From JBEKIK01 sp963845975 (GTDB lineage: Bacteria > Planctomycetota > Planctomycetia > Pirellulales > Thermoguttaceae), in contig CAWJUD010000002.1 of assembly GCA_963845975.1 (NCBI GenBank), forward strand, positions 1,054,001 through 1,118,000: a stretch of DNA of 64,000 bases, written 5' to 3'. The first letter of the stretch is position 1, and every line of letters starts with the position of its first letter. Both the position numbers and the translations under genes were made by a program. The notes under the pieces were generated by a model that had not been told where the DNA came from, made no database searches, and saw only the letters and a program-made list of their open reading frames with translations. Below, one piece after another: positions 17,098 through 27,270 of the stretch.

Positions 17098-18522
17098 ATG
17101 GCCGTTGCGTTTTTTTTATTGTGTATGACCGGGTGTTCCGGTTCGCCTTCAAGCTCTCCTAAACCAGCCGAAAAATTGCCGCTATCAGGAGTCAAATTAA
17201 AACTCGCCGTAGGCGGCGATCCCGAGATGGGCGCAGCGATAAGCCGATTACAAGGCGAATGGGATTCCCAAACCGGTGCGGAATTTCAGGTCGTGCAAAT
17301 ATCTGAAAAAGACCTGGCCGAATCGGTTACGAAAAACTTTCCGGCCGATGCCGTGATTTGCGATCCGCGTTTTATCTCTCTTTTCGCCGAGCAAAAGGCG
17401 ATTGTTCCAGTGCCCGCGTCGCTGCAAAACACCGCGCAATGGGCCGATATTTTCGATCTGTTGCGGAACCAAGGCGTCGCCTGGGGCGGCCAGCTCGCGG
17501 CCGTGCCTTTCGGATCGCCCGTGTTCGTTATTTATTATCGCGTTGATCTCTTTGAAAAGCTGAACCGAATGCCTCCGCAAACCTGGGCCGAATACCAGGA
17601 ACTGGCAAAACTGCTCTCCAGCGCGAAACAATCGGCCGCCGAGTCGCCCTGGTTCGGCACGGCTGAACCGCTGGGGCCGGGTTGGGCCGGATTGGTTTTA
17701 CTTGCCCGGGCGGCCCCGTATGCCAAACATCGCGACAACTATTCAACGCTATTTAACATCAAGACCATGGAGCCGCTTTTGAGCGGTCCGCCCATGGTCC
17801 GGGCATTGGAGGAATTGGCGGCCGCTGCAAAGCTTGGTCCGCCCGAGGCGTTGCAGTCCGATCCCGTCGCCGTGCGTGCGGCCTTTTGGCAGGGGAAATG
17901 CGGCATGGCGATCACGTGGCCTTCGGCTGCCGATCGACATTCCGGCGGAAAATCCACAGTCGCCGGGCAATCCCAAATTCCGGTTGGTTTTTTTGAACTG
18001 CCTGGTTCAAACATAGTCTATAACGTCAACAATCAAACTTGGGAAACCCGCTTGGAAGATGAAAACACCCGCGTGCCATTTTTAAGTTTGTCGGGCCGGG
18101 TAGGGATGGTCGGCAAGGAATCTTCCCAACAAGAGGCGGCTTTTAAATTGCTTACCTGGCTTTCCGGCGAGCAAAACAGTCCGCAAATCAGCCCCGCCAG
18201 CCCGGCAACCACGCTGTTTCGGCATTCACATCTGAAACAACCCGGGCTTTGGGTCGAAAAAGACGTCTCATCGGCGGCGGCCGCGAAATATGCCGAGTTA
18301 ACGGCCAAAACCTTTCATAGCGAGCAATACTTGGCCCTCGGCATACCGGGCCGTGAAGAATATCTTGCCGCCTTGGACGAGGCCGTGCAATCGGCTGTTC
18401 GCGGCGATGTCGCCCCGGCAGAAGCCCTCAATAAAGCCGCAAAACGTTGGCGGGAAATAACGGAAAATAGGGGAGTGGATCAACAACAGGCTGCATATTT
18501 GCGAAGTCTGGGACTGGAATAG
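17098..18522 (+). CDS. Extracellular solute-binding lipoprotein (ABC sugar type)
   Basis: 474 residues from the ATG at 17098. It opens with a lipoprotein signal (MAVAFFLLCMTGCSGS, lipid-modified Cys about residue 11), followed by a Ser/Pro linker and a type 2 periplasmic-binding fold related to SBP_bac_1: KLAVGGDPEMGAAISRLQ, WADIFDLLRNQGVAWGGQ, AVPFGSPVFVIYYRVDLFEK, RMPPQTWAEYQELAKLL. Such proteins capture oligosaccharides or sugars for an ABC importer, but no permease or ATPase gene is adjacent. The ORF stays open 53 codons upstream, through the repeat at 16994-17046; those codons look like read-through of repeat DNA, so I reject them. GTG at 17068 is an alternative start. Its last 55 codons are duplicated as a fragment at 26782. 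Confidence 0.85.
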   Translation: MAVAFFLLCMTGCSGSPSSSPKPAEKLPLSGVKLKLAVGGDPEMGAAISRLQGEWDSQTGAEFQVVQISEKDLAESVTKNFPADAVICDPRFISLFAEQKAIVPVPASLQNTAQWADIFDLLRNQGVAWGGQLAAVPFGSPVFVIYYRVDLFEKLNRMPPQTWAEYQELAKLLSSAKQSAAESPWFGTAEPLGPGWAGLVLLARAAPYAKHRDNYSTLFNIKTMEPLLSGPPMVRALEELAAAAKLGPPEALQSDPVAVRAAFWQGKCGMAITWPSAADRHSGGKSTVAGQSQIPVGFFELPGSNIVYNVNNQTWETRLEDENTRVPFLSLSGRVGMVGKESSQQEAAFKLLTWLSGEQNSPQISPASPATTLFRHSHLKQPGLWVEKDVSSAAAAKYAELTAKTFHSEQYLALGIPGREEYLAALDEAVQSAVRGDVAPAEALNKAAKRWREITENRGVDQQQAAYLRSLGLE

Positions 18523-18688
18523 CCTCCCCTTTTGACACGATTTATTATGCCGTTGCCGTTTAAAATGATAGACTGTTAATTACGGTTTAAAAATGAAGTG
18601 CGGATGGGATTTTGTGAAATCGCGGATATTTTAATTTACCGCTTGCGATATTCATCCTTCATCCTTCCCCCTTCATCCTTGTTTTATT

Positions 18689-18761
18689 GGGGGTGTAGCT
18701 CAGTTGGGAGAGCGGTTCGTTCGCAATGAACAGGTCAGGGGTTCAAATCCCCTCACCTCCA
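18689..18761 (+). tRNA. tRNA-Ala (CGC), copy 1
   Basis: 73 nt folding into a full cloverleaf: acceptor GGGGGTG/CACCTCC, D arm GCTC...GAGC, anticodon stem GTTCG/TGAAC with loop TTCGCAA (anticodon CGC, reading GCG), T arm AGGGG-TTCAAAT-CCCCT, discriminator A. CCA is not encoded. Its 3' half from the anticodon loop is repeated at 20122-20165 and the whole gene at 27133-27205, with a conserved 20-nt leader (CCTTCATCCTTGTTTTATTG). Confidence 0.95.
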
Positions 18762-18867
18762 CTTGGTTTTGATTTGGGGCTAGAGATTTGGGGCTAGGGA
18801 CTGGGGTTTTTATTCTGTAAACCCGCGGTTATCGATCGCGGTTCTTATTGCTTGGAGGTTAGTTGAC

Positions 18868-19167
18868 ATGTGGGATCCAAACACAATGAATGCCCTTCAT
18901 ACATGGATCGGTCCGTCCACGTGGGGACCATCCCATCCAATAGACGATGGCAGATTCTACGACTTCGTTCTCGCCGTCTGGCACGAAATCGGTACATTAT
19001 GGAATGAGGCCGAAGCACGCGAAATTATGACTAAAGAGGCCAAAGAGCTTCATCCAGACTATCCCGACGAGTATCGATCCGAATGCGTCGAGAGGTATCG
19101 TTCCCGCGCAACTTCGATTCTCGATTTTCTGACACACGTTAAGGATGAACATAAAAAATCATTATAA
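18868..19167 (+). CDS. Small hypothetical protein inside tRNA-Ala island
   Basis: 99 residues, start supported by GGAGG 9 nt upstream of the ATG. The sequence is acidic and aromatic (DGRFYDFVLAVWHEIGTLWN, later HPDYPDEYRSECVERYRSRA) with a helical C-terminus ending in Lys residues. I do not recognise a family. It is soluble with no signal peptide. It lies 106 nt downstream of tRNA-Ala and convergent to the BrnT/BrnA pair; together these three genes fill the segment between the tRNA and the tRNA 3' fragment. A role in the mobile island, such as accessory or defence cargo, is only suggested by position. Confidence 0.6.
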   Translation: MWDPNTMNALHTWIGPSTWGPSHPIDDGRFYDFVLAVWHEIGTLWNEAEAREIMTKEAKELHPDYPDEYRSECVERYRSRATSILDFLTHVKDEHKKSL

Positions 19168-19272
19168 GCATAAAATGAAGAATTACGTCCAACTTGTTAG
19201 GAGTTGGAAAAAACACTTACGTCCTTTACATCCCCGGTGTCGATATCAAAAGTCTTACGGCAACCTGGTAGC

Positions 19273-19625
19273 CTACCGAATCGACACCTCTTCGCTCACT
19301 ACGGCCTGAAGTCCTCGGGCGATGAGCACGGCGCGGGGCACATTAAGCTTCTTGGCTAGTCGGTCGGTTTTGGCCAATAGACCGGCTTCCACCGTAACGC
19401 TGATCGTTTTCGATCCCATGCCATTACGGGGGCGGCCGCGTTTGTGGGGCGCTGAAACCTCGCTTGTTCCTGGGGCGTCGCCGATCTGAAAGTGTCACCG
19501 ACAAACTCCTGGTCGAACTGCTTGGTCGCTTCCCGCAACTCGGCGGTATTCATTTCCCAGTAGGGTTTCGATGCGGAAGCCTTGGCCCGCGTCTTGCGCG
19601 TGTTTGTGGTTCTTTTTTTCTTCAT
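19273..19625 (-). CDS. BrnA-like / CopG-type antitoxin, frameshifted
   Basis: The ORF from the ATG at 19625 reads an antitoxin N-terminus (ELREATKQFDQEFVGDTFRS) and then loses sense near 19452. In the next frame the sequence continues APHKRGRPRNGMGSKTISVT, then VEAGLLAKTDRLAKKLNVPR, a ribbon-helix-helix-like DNA-binding end that stops at 19273. One base restored at 19450-19454 (CAGCG to CAGGCG) joins the two into a 117-residue protein. The N-terminal half resembles antitoxins paired with BrnT; the C-terminal half would bind the operon promoter. It overlaps the toxin gene by 4 nt (ATGA), so the pair is translationally coupled. Confidence 0.75.
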
Positions 19626-19909
19626 CGGACCCTCTTTCGTTCGCGTTTCTTCTCTCGGTCGGTAAGCGGCCGCGCATGAATTACGTATACGGTGTCTTCT
19701 TTGTCGGGATTTTCATTCTCGGGATCGAAGACGAAAATCACTTGCAACCATCGCCCACCGTATCCGCGCCCGACAATCCGCCATTTATTATCTTCACACA
19801 ATTGCGGATATGGCGGCCGAGCGTATTCGACGACTAACTCCGCCTCCTCGGGCGAGACGCCGTGTTCAACGATGTGTTCGATATTCCACTGGTTCCATCG
19901 GAATAGCAC
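19622..19909 (-). CDS. brnT: BrnT-family toxin (RelE-like RNase)
   Basis: 95 residues, standard for BrnT. The N-terminus RWNQWNIEHIVEHGVSPEEA matches the family's W(D)-x-x-N-x-x-I-x-x-H-G-V-x-x-E-E-A pattern. The central strand is GRWLQVIFVFD and the end VIHARPLTDREKKRERKR contains the Arg and RE(K)xR cluster needed for ribosome-independent RNA cleavage. BrnT blocks translation until neutralised by its antitoxin, encoded immediately downstream. Gene order here is toxin first, as in classic brnTA. The pair sits inside the tRNA-Ala bracketed segment, consistent with stabilising an island. Confidence 0.9.
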   Translation of the reverse strand: MLFRWNQWNIEHIVEHGVSPEEAELVVEYARPPYPQLCEDNKWRIVGRGYGGRWLQVIFVFDPENENPDKEDTVYVIHARPLTDREKKRERKRVR

Positions 19910-19995
19910 AGCAGTCCTCCACTAGTATTTTACTATATATGAAAATAATCCGGTAGTATACCTTTTTGCCACCCCCCGATTGTTTAGGAATACCG

Positions 19996-20039
19996 TATCT
20001 CCTTAACAAAAACGCACTATCTCCTTGACAAAAACGCAC
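19996..20039 (+). repeat. 22-nt direct repeat near the att-like scar
   Basis: Two adjacent 22-nt units (TATCTCCTTAACAAAAACGCAC and a copy with one mismatch), 83 nt before the tRNA 3' fragment. The spacing and position recall arm-type binding sites of a tyrosine recombinase. The remaining spacer 19910-20121 shows nothing else. Confidence 0.6.
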
Positions 20040-20121
20040 TTGTTTAAGAAGGCTTGTAAAGGCAGTCTAAAAGACAGAAATGTTTAAAAACTTCAAAAAT
20101 AGGGCTTATTTACAGAATTTT

Positions 20122-20165
20122 TTCGCAATGAACAGGTCAGGGGTTCAAATCCCCTCACCTCTACT
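20122..20165 (+). other. tRNA-Ala 3' fragment, att-like site
   Basis: 44 nt identical (one mismatch at 20162) to tRNA-Ala copy 1 from the anticodon loop through 4 nt past the discriminator base. The 5' half of the tRNA is missing. This is the classic product of site-specific integration into a tRNA 3' end, where the element carries the 3' part and the displaced original end becomes the far attachment site. Confidence 0.75.
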
Positions 20166-20204
20166 TAATATTAATTCCGCCGAATCCTGGAGTTTGGAGT
20201 TAAG

Positions 20205-20528
20205 TTACCTGCCGGCGGTCGGCAACGCGGCTTGAAGTTTTTTGAAGATCCGGTAGACTACCGGATCGGGTTTTCTGGAGGTCGCAAACATGCCGAATAC
20301 TTGTTCACTCAAGGCGCCCTCGTATCGGCGCCACAAGCCCATGGGGCAATCCGTGGTCACAATTAAATGGTAAAGACCACTATCTAGGCTGATGGAATAG
20401 CAACCGAGTATCGACGGACCGCCCCGGCCGGCACCCAATAGCTTCCCACGCGTTTGCAAAACGTCCCGGCTGGAAATGATCCGGACGTTGGAGCGGCTGT
20501 AAGGACTCGGTATTATATGGCACGCCAC
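20205..20528 (-). CDS. Hypothetical protein next to att-like scar
   Basis: 107 residues. Composition is protein-like (SIDGLYHLIVTTD-like strand SLDSGLYHLIVTTDCPMG, then FGMFATSRKPDPVVYRIFKK), but I recognise no family and there is no clear ribosome-binding site. It ends 40 nt from the tRNA fragment, so it may be truncated or be the first gene of the pre-insertion chromosome. Low certainty that it is expressed. Upstream, 20529-20811 contains no recognisable gene. Confidence 0.4.
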   Translation of the reverse strand: MACHIIPSPYSRSNVRIISSRDVLQTRGKLLGAGRGGPSILGCYSISLDSGLYHLIVTTDCPMGLWRRYEGALSEQVFGMFATSRKPDPVVYRIFKKLQAALPTAGR

Positions 20529-20811
20529 TTAGGAAGGGAGAAAGGTCTTAAATTTGAAGAATTTATACAAATTCGTTGACATGCCTGTTGTACAAAGTGA
20601 AGATGGGAGGAAGATAGGCGAATATGCGGCTTGGGGTATGTTCAAGAACTAATTGACCAGCCATCCGGCAAGTTGAAATTGGCGACTTTATTGGGGTAAT
20701 AGTTGCACTATCGCCCGGAGGTGGAAGTGCAACTACCGCCCCAATGATCCCTCATTTAATTTATACTTTGGCAAATCACTAGGAAAAACTCGGCTCAAAC
20801 GGATTGAAATC

Positions 20812-23800
20812 ATGTCTTTCTTCAATGTTACTCATGCTGATTTGCCGCGGAGATCGGCGGCGAAAGGGAGATCATCGCGAAAAGGCCTGAAAAAGAACGG
20901 CCGCTTCCTGCATTTCGAATGCCTCGAAATCCGCGAGTTATTGAGCGTAACAGGCCCGTTTACCGTGGGGCAATACGATGACCCGTATGGCTTTGAGCAA
21001 TCGGCTGCGGTAACTTCCCCGGATACCGGCGCTTCGACCCCTGCGGCGGCCGACGCCGGCGCGGCAACTTTGCTAGCCGCGCAGTCGGCGAATGTCGCAG
21101 CGCTGGCCTCTTTGTCCACGGCAGCCGCCCTATCGTCGAGTTATCCCACGGTCGTGGTCGATCCGGCCGATGGCCTGCGGCTGATGAACAGCAAAATTTA
21201 TGGTGAATGGAACACCGACGGCAATACCGACGGCTGGACGGTGGCCAATGCGGCGAGTTCGAGCGTGGCGGGCGGGATCTTGACGGTCACTTCGCAATCG
21301 GGGACATCGAACGCCGTGCAAGTCAGTCTGACAAATATCTCCAATGGCGCATACTTGGATTATGGTTATTTCGATTATCTGCAGATCCGGCTGCAACTTC
21401 CGGTGAATTATAACAAGGACGTGACGTTCGCCTTCGGCACCACGGTGAAACCCGGCTTTTCCATAAATCCCGGGACGGCGGCGGATCGCTCGTTCGTCAT
21501 TCCCGCCGCCCAAGTTGCCAAAGACGGGAATTTCCACACCTACCGAATCGATTTGGGGCTGGTAATCTGGTGGCGCGACACATTGCGCGACCTGCAAATC
21601 CGCCCCCTGGGCACTACGGGCGCGGGCGAAACCGCCAATATCGATTACCTCGAAGTCGGCGATATGCCCAACGACGTGTTGACTGCCTATACGACCGGCC
21701 TGAACATGGCCCCCGGCGTCACCGCCGCCACCAGGCAGTCGGTGGAATCGAAGCATTTTGTTTTCTGGTGGGATCCGGCGGTCAATCCCGGCGGTAATAC
21801 CAACTGGAGCACCATGCAGCGCAACGCCCTGCGGATGATGGAAGAATCCTATCAAGTCTATACCAAGGTGCTTGGTTTTAAGGAACCTTTCAGCTATGCC
21901 GGCAGCCAACGGCATAAAGTCAACATTACCACCTGGTATAGCGGCTATTGGATGGGCGGACCCTACCTGAACGTCGATACCACCGGCCTGCAGGACGAGG
22001 GCTGGGGTAGTCCGGTTCCCCACGAATACGGCCATGTAACCGACGGCCAGCAAACCGGCAATCTCGCCGGCGGACTTTGGGAATCGCACGCCAACTATCT
22101 CCGCGAGGCCCGCACCAACTGGTTCTATCCTTTCTTCACCAGCAGCACCCAATCGACGTTGGAGATTACAGCGCTGGCCTGGTCGAACTACCGTCAAGAC
22201 TCGCCGCGGTTGCTTTATTCCGACTTCCGCATCTGGCTGGCTCTGCAAAACATAGCCTCCGATCCGGTGTACGGCACGGGCGGAAGCAATCCGCTCGATC
22301 CGAATCTCGCCTCCGAGTTATGGACCACCGGTTCGCAAAACGGAACGGCTTATGACAAGCTGGCCACGCTATTGCCTGCCGGCACGAGCATCAAGGACGT
22401 GGTGGCCTCGGTCTTGCGGTTATGGCCGATGCTGAACTTTCAAACGCGGAGCTTTTTGCAGGCGCATTTGTGGACCACGCAGAACACAAAGGCGGATTAC
22501 GACTATCGCACCGGCTCGTATTTGATTCCCGAGTCCGACCAGGCGGGCTGGTACCGGGTGCCGTTGGAGCGGGCGCCGGAAAAATACGCCTTTATGTTCC
22601 ACGACCTGGTTCCCAACGCCGGCAGCACCTCGATTACCGTACAACTGCGGGGCATGGATGTCATAGGCACGACGGAAGACTGGCGCTGGTGCCTCTCGGA
22701 AATCGACGCCAACAACAATGTCGTGGCTTACAGCGATATCTGGGGGCCGGGCACGCACACCTTCACGCTTCAATCCTCCACGGACAAAGTGCAGTTGATC
22801 GTGGTGGCCACGCCTAGCAGCACGTCAGAGGATTTGGACAGCTTCTATAACACCAAGCCGGTGGATAAGAACATCGACCGACTGAATTATCCTTACGAGG
22901 TTCAGATCACCGGCGCAACGCCGGCTATTGCCACGGAACAGCTCAATTATGCCAAGGCTGCGTCGGGTCATTATCACAGCAACGGCGGCGGCTGGGTTGA
23001 CAACACGGCCACGGTGGCCGCCACCGCCTACGTCGGGCCGAACGCCCGCGTGCTGGGCTCTGCGCAGGTAACGGGCTATGCGAGGATCGAGGATTACGCC
23101 GTAGTCGCGGGATCGGCCAGAGTGCAAAACTACGCGATAGTATCGGGTTACTCGGTGGTAAAAGACAGTGCAATCGTCAGGGGCAACGCCCGCATCCGCG
23201 ACCATGCCACGATCGCCGAAACCGCCGTAGTGCAAGACAATGCGGTAGTCGAGGAGTTTGCATACGTTATTTCAAATACGATCATTAAGGACTCGGCCAT
23301 TGTCTGCGGCGACGCGTATCCGTTCGGGGGCACGATTTCGGGCACGGCCATCGCCGGTTACGACTACTCGTATAACTGGAGTTTCAGCGACGGCACCCAT
23401 TTCGGCCATTTTCCCTGGGGCGACTGGTTCGACGCCTACTTCAACTCGACGCAGAAAAAGCCCCGCGGGCTGGTGGCTTCTTACCGGGTCGAGGAGACGG
23501 CGGGCGAACTGCTGTGGGATGAATTCGGCGCCCAGCACGCCTTTTTGCGGGGCGCACCAACGCGCGTCACCGATGCGACCATGAACAGCCCGGTGCTCCA
23601 ACTCAACGGATCGAGCCAATATGTCGTGTTGGATCGCAGCCTGGCGGACATGACGGACGCCACCTACGGCTTGTGGCTCAATCCGACCAGTTCGGACGCC
23701 GACGAAACGCTGCTGTATTTCGGCGGCTCGACCGGCAACTTCATGAAACTCGCATCCCGCGACGCCAACGGTTTCGCCCATCTGACGATGAGCGTGAACG

Positions 23801-26051
23801 GGACGGTGCAGGAACTCGTTTCCACCGTGGCCGTCCCCCTGAATCAATGGACATACTTGGCCCTGACCTTCGGCGGCGGCACCGCCACCTTTTATATCAA
23901 CGGCCAGGCGGCCGGATCGCTGGCCACTACCTTTCAGCCGACCAAAGCGCTGGGCCCCAACGACTACAAAAATCCCGAAGCCTTCTACATCGGCCGCGAC
24001 GCCACGGGAAACTATTTCACCGGACGTCTGGAGGATATGCGTTTCTACAACGTCACGCTCAATCAGGCCGAATTGGCCAACGAAATGAGCCGCTCCGGCG
24101 CCAAGATCGGACAATTGCTGTCCACGGCGCCGATGACCTTCGATGGCAGCACGACTACTATGGAATCGGGCGTGCATAACGGGCTAACCCGCACCTTGGA
24201 GGCGTGGATCAAGCCGAAAACTTCGGACAACGTCAGTTACTACGAACCGATATTCGACTCCAACGACGAGCGGAATGCCGGCTATTACGGCAGCGGATTC
24301 GGTCTGAGCAACGGCACGATCAAGGTCCGCCTGGACGGACTTGGTTTCTGGTCCACCGGCGTGTCGGTCGTGCTTAATAAGTGGCAGCACGTAGCCGTCA
24401 CCTTCAACGGCACTACGGCGAGGTTGTACATAAACGGCGTGCTTAGGGCGTCAAGAACCTACTCCGCCAACGCCAATAACCTTGCCGGGAAGAACTATCG
24501 CATCGGCTGGGGACAAAACTACAGCGATACGACCCCGCCCGCGCCGCCTACCTTCTTCGACGGCCAGATCTACGACGCCGAAATATACGATAGCGTGATC
24601 ACGCCCGCGCCGTCGTACGGGCAACTGAGTGCGGTAAACGATTCGACCGCCGTTCTCGGCGACAGCGGCGCGAACACGATCAACGTCCTGGCCAACGATT
24701 ACGATACCAGCCCGGTCGTCGATGCTGTGACTGTGTATTCGGTCACTCAAGGCGCGCAGGCGCCGTGACCCGGCTTGCCGATGGAAGCGCGGTCGTATAT
24801 ACTCCCGCCGCCGGATTCGCCGGCCTCGACTCCTTTACATATACGATCACCGACGGCTTTAGCCATTACTCGACCGCGAGCGTGCAGATTACCGTGGCCG
24901 CCGTTCCGCATATTATTTTCTGGCAGTCCGTTTTGACTCACGGCCGCGGAGTGGGCGAAGCGGCCCTGACGATCCCTGACGACAATACATTCAGCGAACC
25001 GCGGTACGGAGGAATCCAGCGGTTGCTGGTCGCGTTCGACGAGCCTATCGCCGCGTCCTCGTTTTTGCCCGCCTCGGTTGTAATCGCCGGCAACAACGCC
25101 AACAATCTGCCGGTCGACCTTTCGTCGATCGTCGTCACCACTAGTTTCCGCAACGGCAATACGGTGGGCGTGATCGACTTCAGCCAACCGCTGCCCGACT
25201 ACGCCCGCTACCTGGTGCGGATCCAAGGCGTGACCGATCTTTCCGGCAACCCGCTGTCCGGCGACAACGACCGCATTATGACGGCGCTGAAGGGCGACGC
25301 CTCCGGCGATCTGCAAGTCGATTCCAGCGATTCGACAGCGGTCCGCGCCCTGACCACGGGCCTCATTAATTCCGCCAACGTCGCCCAGGTCCGAGCCGAC
25401 CTGACCATGGACGGACAAGTGAACGCGTCCGACCTGTCCATAGTCAGGGCCGCCACGAACCACGACGCTCGCGCCATATCTAATCCGATCATCGCCTCTA
25501 ATCAGATCGTCGCCGGCAACACGAGCAGCAACCTGTCAGTCGGCCTTTCGGCAACCGCCGCCGCAGCCGTTATAAACAACGTCGATACGACCGGCACGAT
25601 CGATTTAAACCGGCCGTTGACTAACATCTACCCCGTACGCATTCAAGACGTGATCAATGTCGTTGCTAATCTGCAGGTCCGTGATTATAATGGCGCTATG
25701 TCGGCGTTAAGCAGCAACGCGTACGAAAATCATGGCGTCCTATCCGCCGATTTGTCGGTCCAGCAAGGGCGGACTGCGTACCTGGGCAACTCCTCGAATT
25801 TCGTCCGGTTGCCAACCGATCTGAACATGCTTCGACTGTTGAACTCGATCTACTATCAATCGATCGCCCGCACCTATGCAAATTATTTTGACGGCGGCGG
25901 TCCTGCTTTGGCGCTTGCCGGCCCGGCATCGTGGGAAATCGACCTGCAAACCCTGCTCTCATTGAAATCCGGCGCAACCCCTTACAAGGGCATACAGCTT
26001 AGGAATACCCCTGCCGCTTTATTTGACACGGTCTTTATTCATTGGATTTAA
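20812..26051 (+). CDS. Giant secreted multidomain protein (DUF6055-like, hexapeptide helix, LamG x2, cadherin-like, dockerin), frameshifted
   Basis: About 1745 residues once one base is restored at 24757-24765 (CAGGCGCC to CAGGGCGCC), where the first ORF stops at 24768 in the middle of a cadherin-like repeat (NVLANDYDTSPVVDAVTV | DGSAVVYTPAAGFAGLDSFT). Domains in order: planctomycete N-terminal export motif (FECLEIRELLSV, about residue 40); a DUF6055-like region from HFVFWWD (about 314) with a zinc-peptidase-like HEYGHV (about 403) and downstream WESHANYL; a left-handed beta-helix of hexapeptide repeats (about 730-850, TAYVGPNARVLGSAQVTGYA style); two LamG/concanavalin-like domains (about 885-1100 and 1105-1262); cadherin-like repeat; an Ig-like SbsA-type segment; a dockerin pair (GDASGDLQVDSSDSTAVRA, DLTMDGQVNASDLSIVRA). 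Likely a surface carbohydrate-binding or proteolytic protein. Function inferred from domains only. Confidence 0.85.
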
Positions 26052-26078
26052 ACAGCTTGGATTCTTGCGGAGAAAATC

Positions 26079-26726
26079 ATGAAGTACCAGATTCACACAA
26101 TTACCGCCATGCTCGCACTGCTACTATTCGCGCCGGTTGCAAATGCCGCTTACACGCTCACTCCACTTTGCGGAGGAAACGGTTCAAAAACCATCAACCC
26201 GGGCGAATCCTTTACACTGGACATGGTCCTTTCGTCAGACGCATCGGATACCTCCACCTCGGCTGATTTCAACGTGGTGTTCTCCGCCCCGGGACTTCGG
26301 TACGATAATTACAATTGGTATGGTTCCTACGCCACGAGCATCGATGACTACAGCCAGCCCGGTAAGAGCGACCTGCCGCTTTTGGTCGACCTGAACAGTT
26401 ACCAGCCTCCGTACGATCCGCTGCCGCAGATCGACCTGTACTTCAACAACTACGTGGGCGACCTCCCGGCCCCGGCATTCGGCACGGGAAAGCTGGTTTC
26501 GTTAGACTTTACAGTACCGGCGGACTACACGCCGGGCACGGTCACGATCAGTGTGCAGCCGAACGACTTCCGGAGCGAGTCCGGCGACCCCATTACAACC
26601 ACTGCGGGGGCCGACTTCCAGTTGAACATCGTACCGGAACCTTCTGCGATGATATTGCTCGCCGTTTCGGCGGCTCTTGCCGGAATGGCAATATTGCCGC
26701 AGTTGTTGCGACGGCTGCGCGGGTAA
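26079..26726 (+). CDS. PEP-CTERM protein with cohesin-like body
   Basis: 215 residues: signal peptide (MKYQIHTITAMLALLLFAPV ending ANA), a beta-sandwich of about 150 residues with the cohesin-like opening NPGESFTLDMVLSSDAS and closing GKLVSLDFTVPADYTPG, then a PEP-CTERM tail (VPEPSAMILLAVSAALAG, LLRRLRG). It starts 27 nt after the dockerin-bearing giant, with probable co-transcription. A cohesin-like module directly downstream of a dockerin-bearing protein suggests that the two proteins may bind each other at the cell surface; this is inference. Start ATG follows a GGAG at about 8 nt. Confidence 0.8.
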   Translation: MKYQIHTITAMLALLLFAPVANAAYTLTPLCGGNGSKTINPGESFTLDMVLSSDASDTSTSADFNVVFSAPGLRYDNYNWYGSYATSIDDYSQPGKSDLPLLVDLNSYQPPYDPLPQIDLYFNNYVGDLPAPAFGTGKLVSLDFTVPADYTPGTVTISVQPNDFRSESGDPITTTAGADFQLNIVPEPSAMILLAVSAALAGMAILPQLLRRLRG

Positions 26727-26781
26727 GGCTCATTGCTTTAACGAATGACCGGCGGTAAATTGGATTATTGAGCCTCATATC

Positions 26782-26946
26782 GCCAAAACCTTTCATGGCG
26801 AGCAATGGTTGGCCCTCGGCATACCCGGCCGTGAAGAATATCTTGCCGCCCTGGACGAGGCCGTGCAGTCGGCCGTACGCGGCCACGTTTCCCCGGCAGA
26901 AGCCCTGTCAAAAGCCGCTGAACGTTGGCGGAAAATAGGGGAGTGA
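26782..26946 (+). pseudogene. Duplicated 3' fragment of the solute-binding protein gene
   Basis: Encodes KTFHGEQWLALGIPGREEYL and onward, matching the last 55 codons of the lipoprotein gene (18303 onward) at roughly 85-90 percent, with a short internal deletion. It has no start and is preceded by unrelated sequence. Homology continues past the stop through the spacer into the second tRNA-Ala gene, so the whole 3' end plus tRNA was duplicated as one block. Confidence 0.9.
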
Positions 26947-27132
26947 ATCAACAACGGACCGCATATTTGCGAAGTCTGAAACTAGAATAACCTCCCCTTT
27001 GACACGATTTATTTTCCGCTTAAAATAACCGATTGTAACGGCGGCTTGAGGACGAATATCATGTGGAGCACTTTAAGCGGCTCAGCCAATCGACCACGGC
27101 ATTCATCCTTCCGCCTTCATCCTTGTTTTATT

Positions 27133-27205
27133 GGGGGTGTAGCTCAGTTGGGAGAGCGGTTCGTTCGCAATGAACAGGTCAGGGGTTCGAGTCCCCTCAC
27201 CTCCA
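27133..27205 (+). tRNA. tRNA-Ala (CGC), copy 2
   Basis: 73 nt, complete cloverleaf identical to copy 1 except in the T loop and closing base (TTCGAGT instead of TTCAAAT). Anticodon CGC. The 20-nt leader is conserved. Followed by a strong terminator hairpin at 27271. Confidence 0.95.
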
Positions 27206-27270
27206 CTTGGGTAGGAGATACGTAATAGGGGATAGGTTATAGGGGGCAGGCAACTGTGTTTCTTGTAAAG

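Noticed and set aside
21130..22248. Long antisense ORFs within the giant exported protein
   Set aside because: GC-rich third positions create open antisense frames; no recognised domains, while the plus frame has several.
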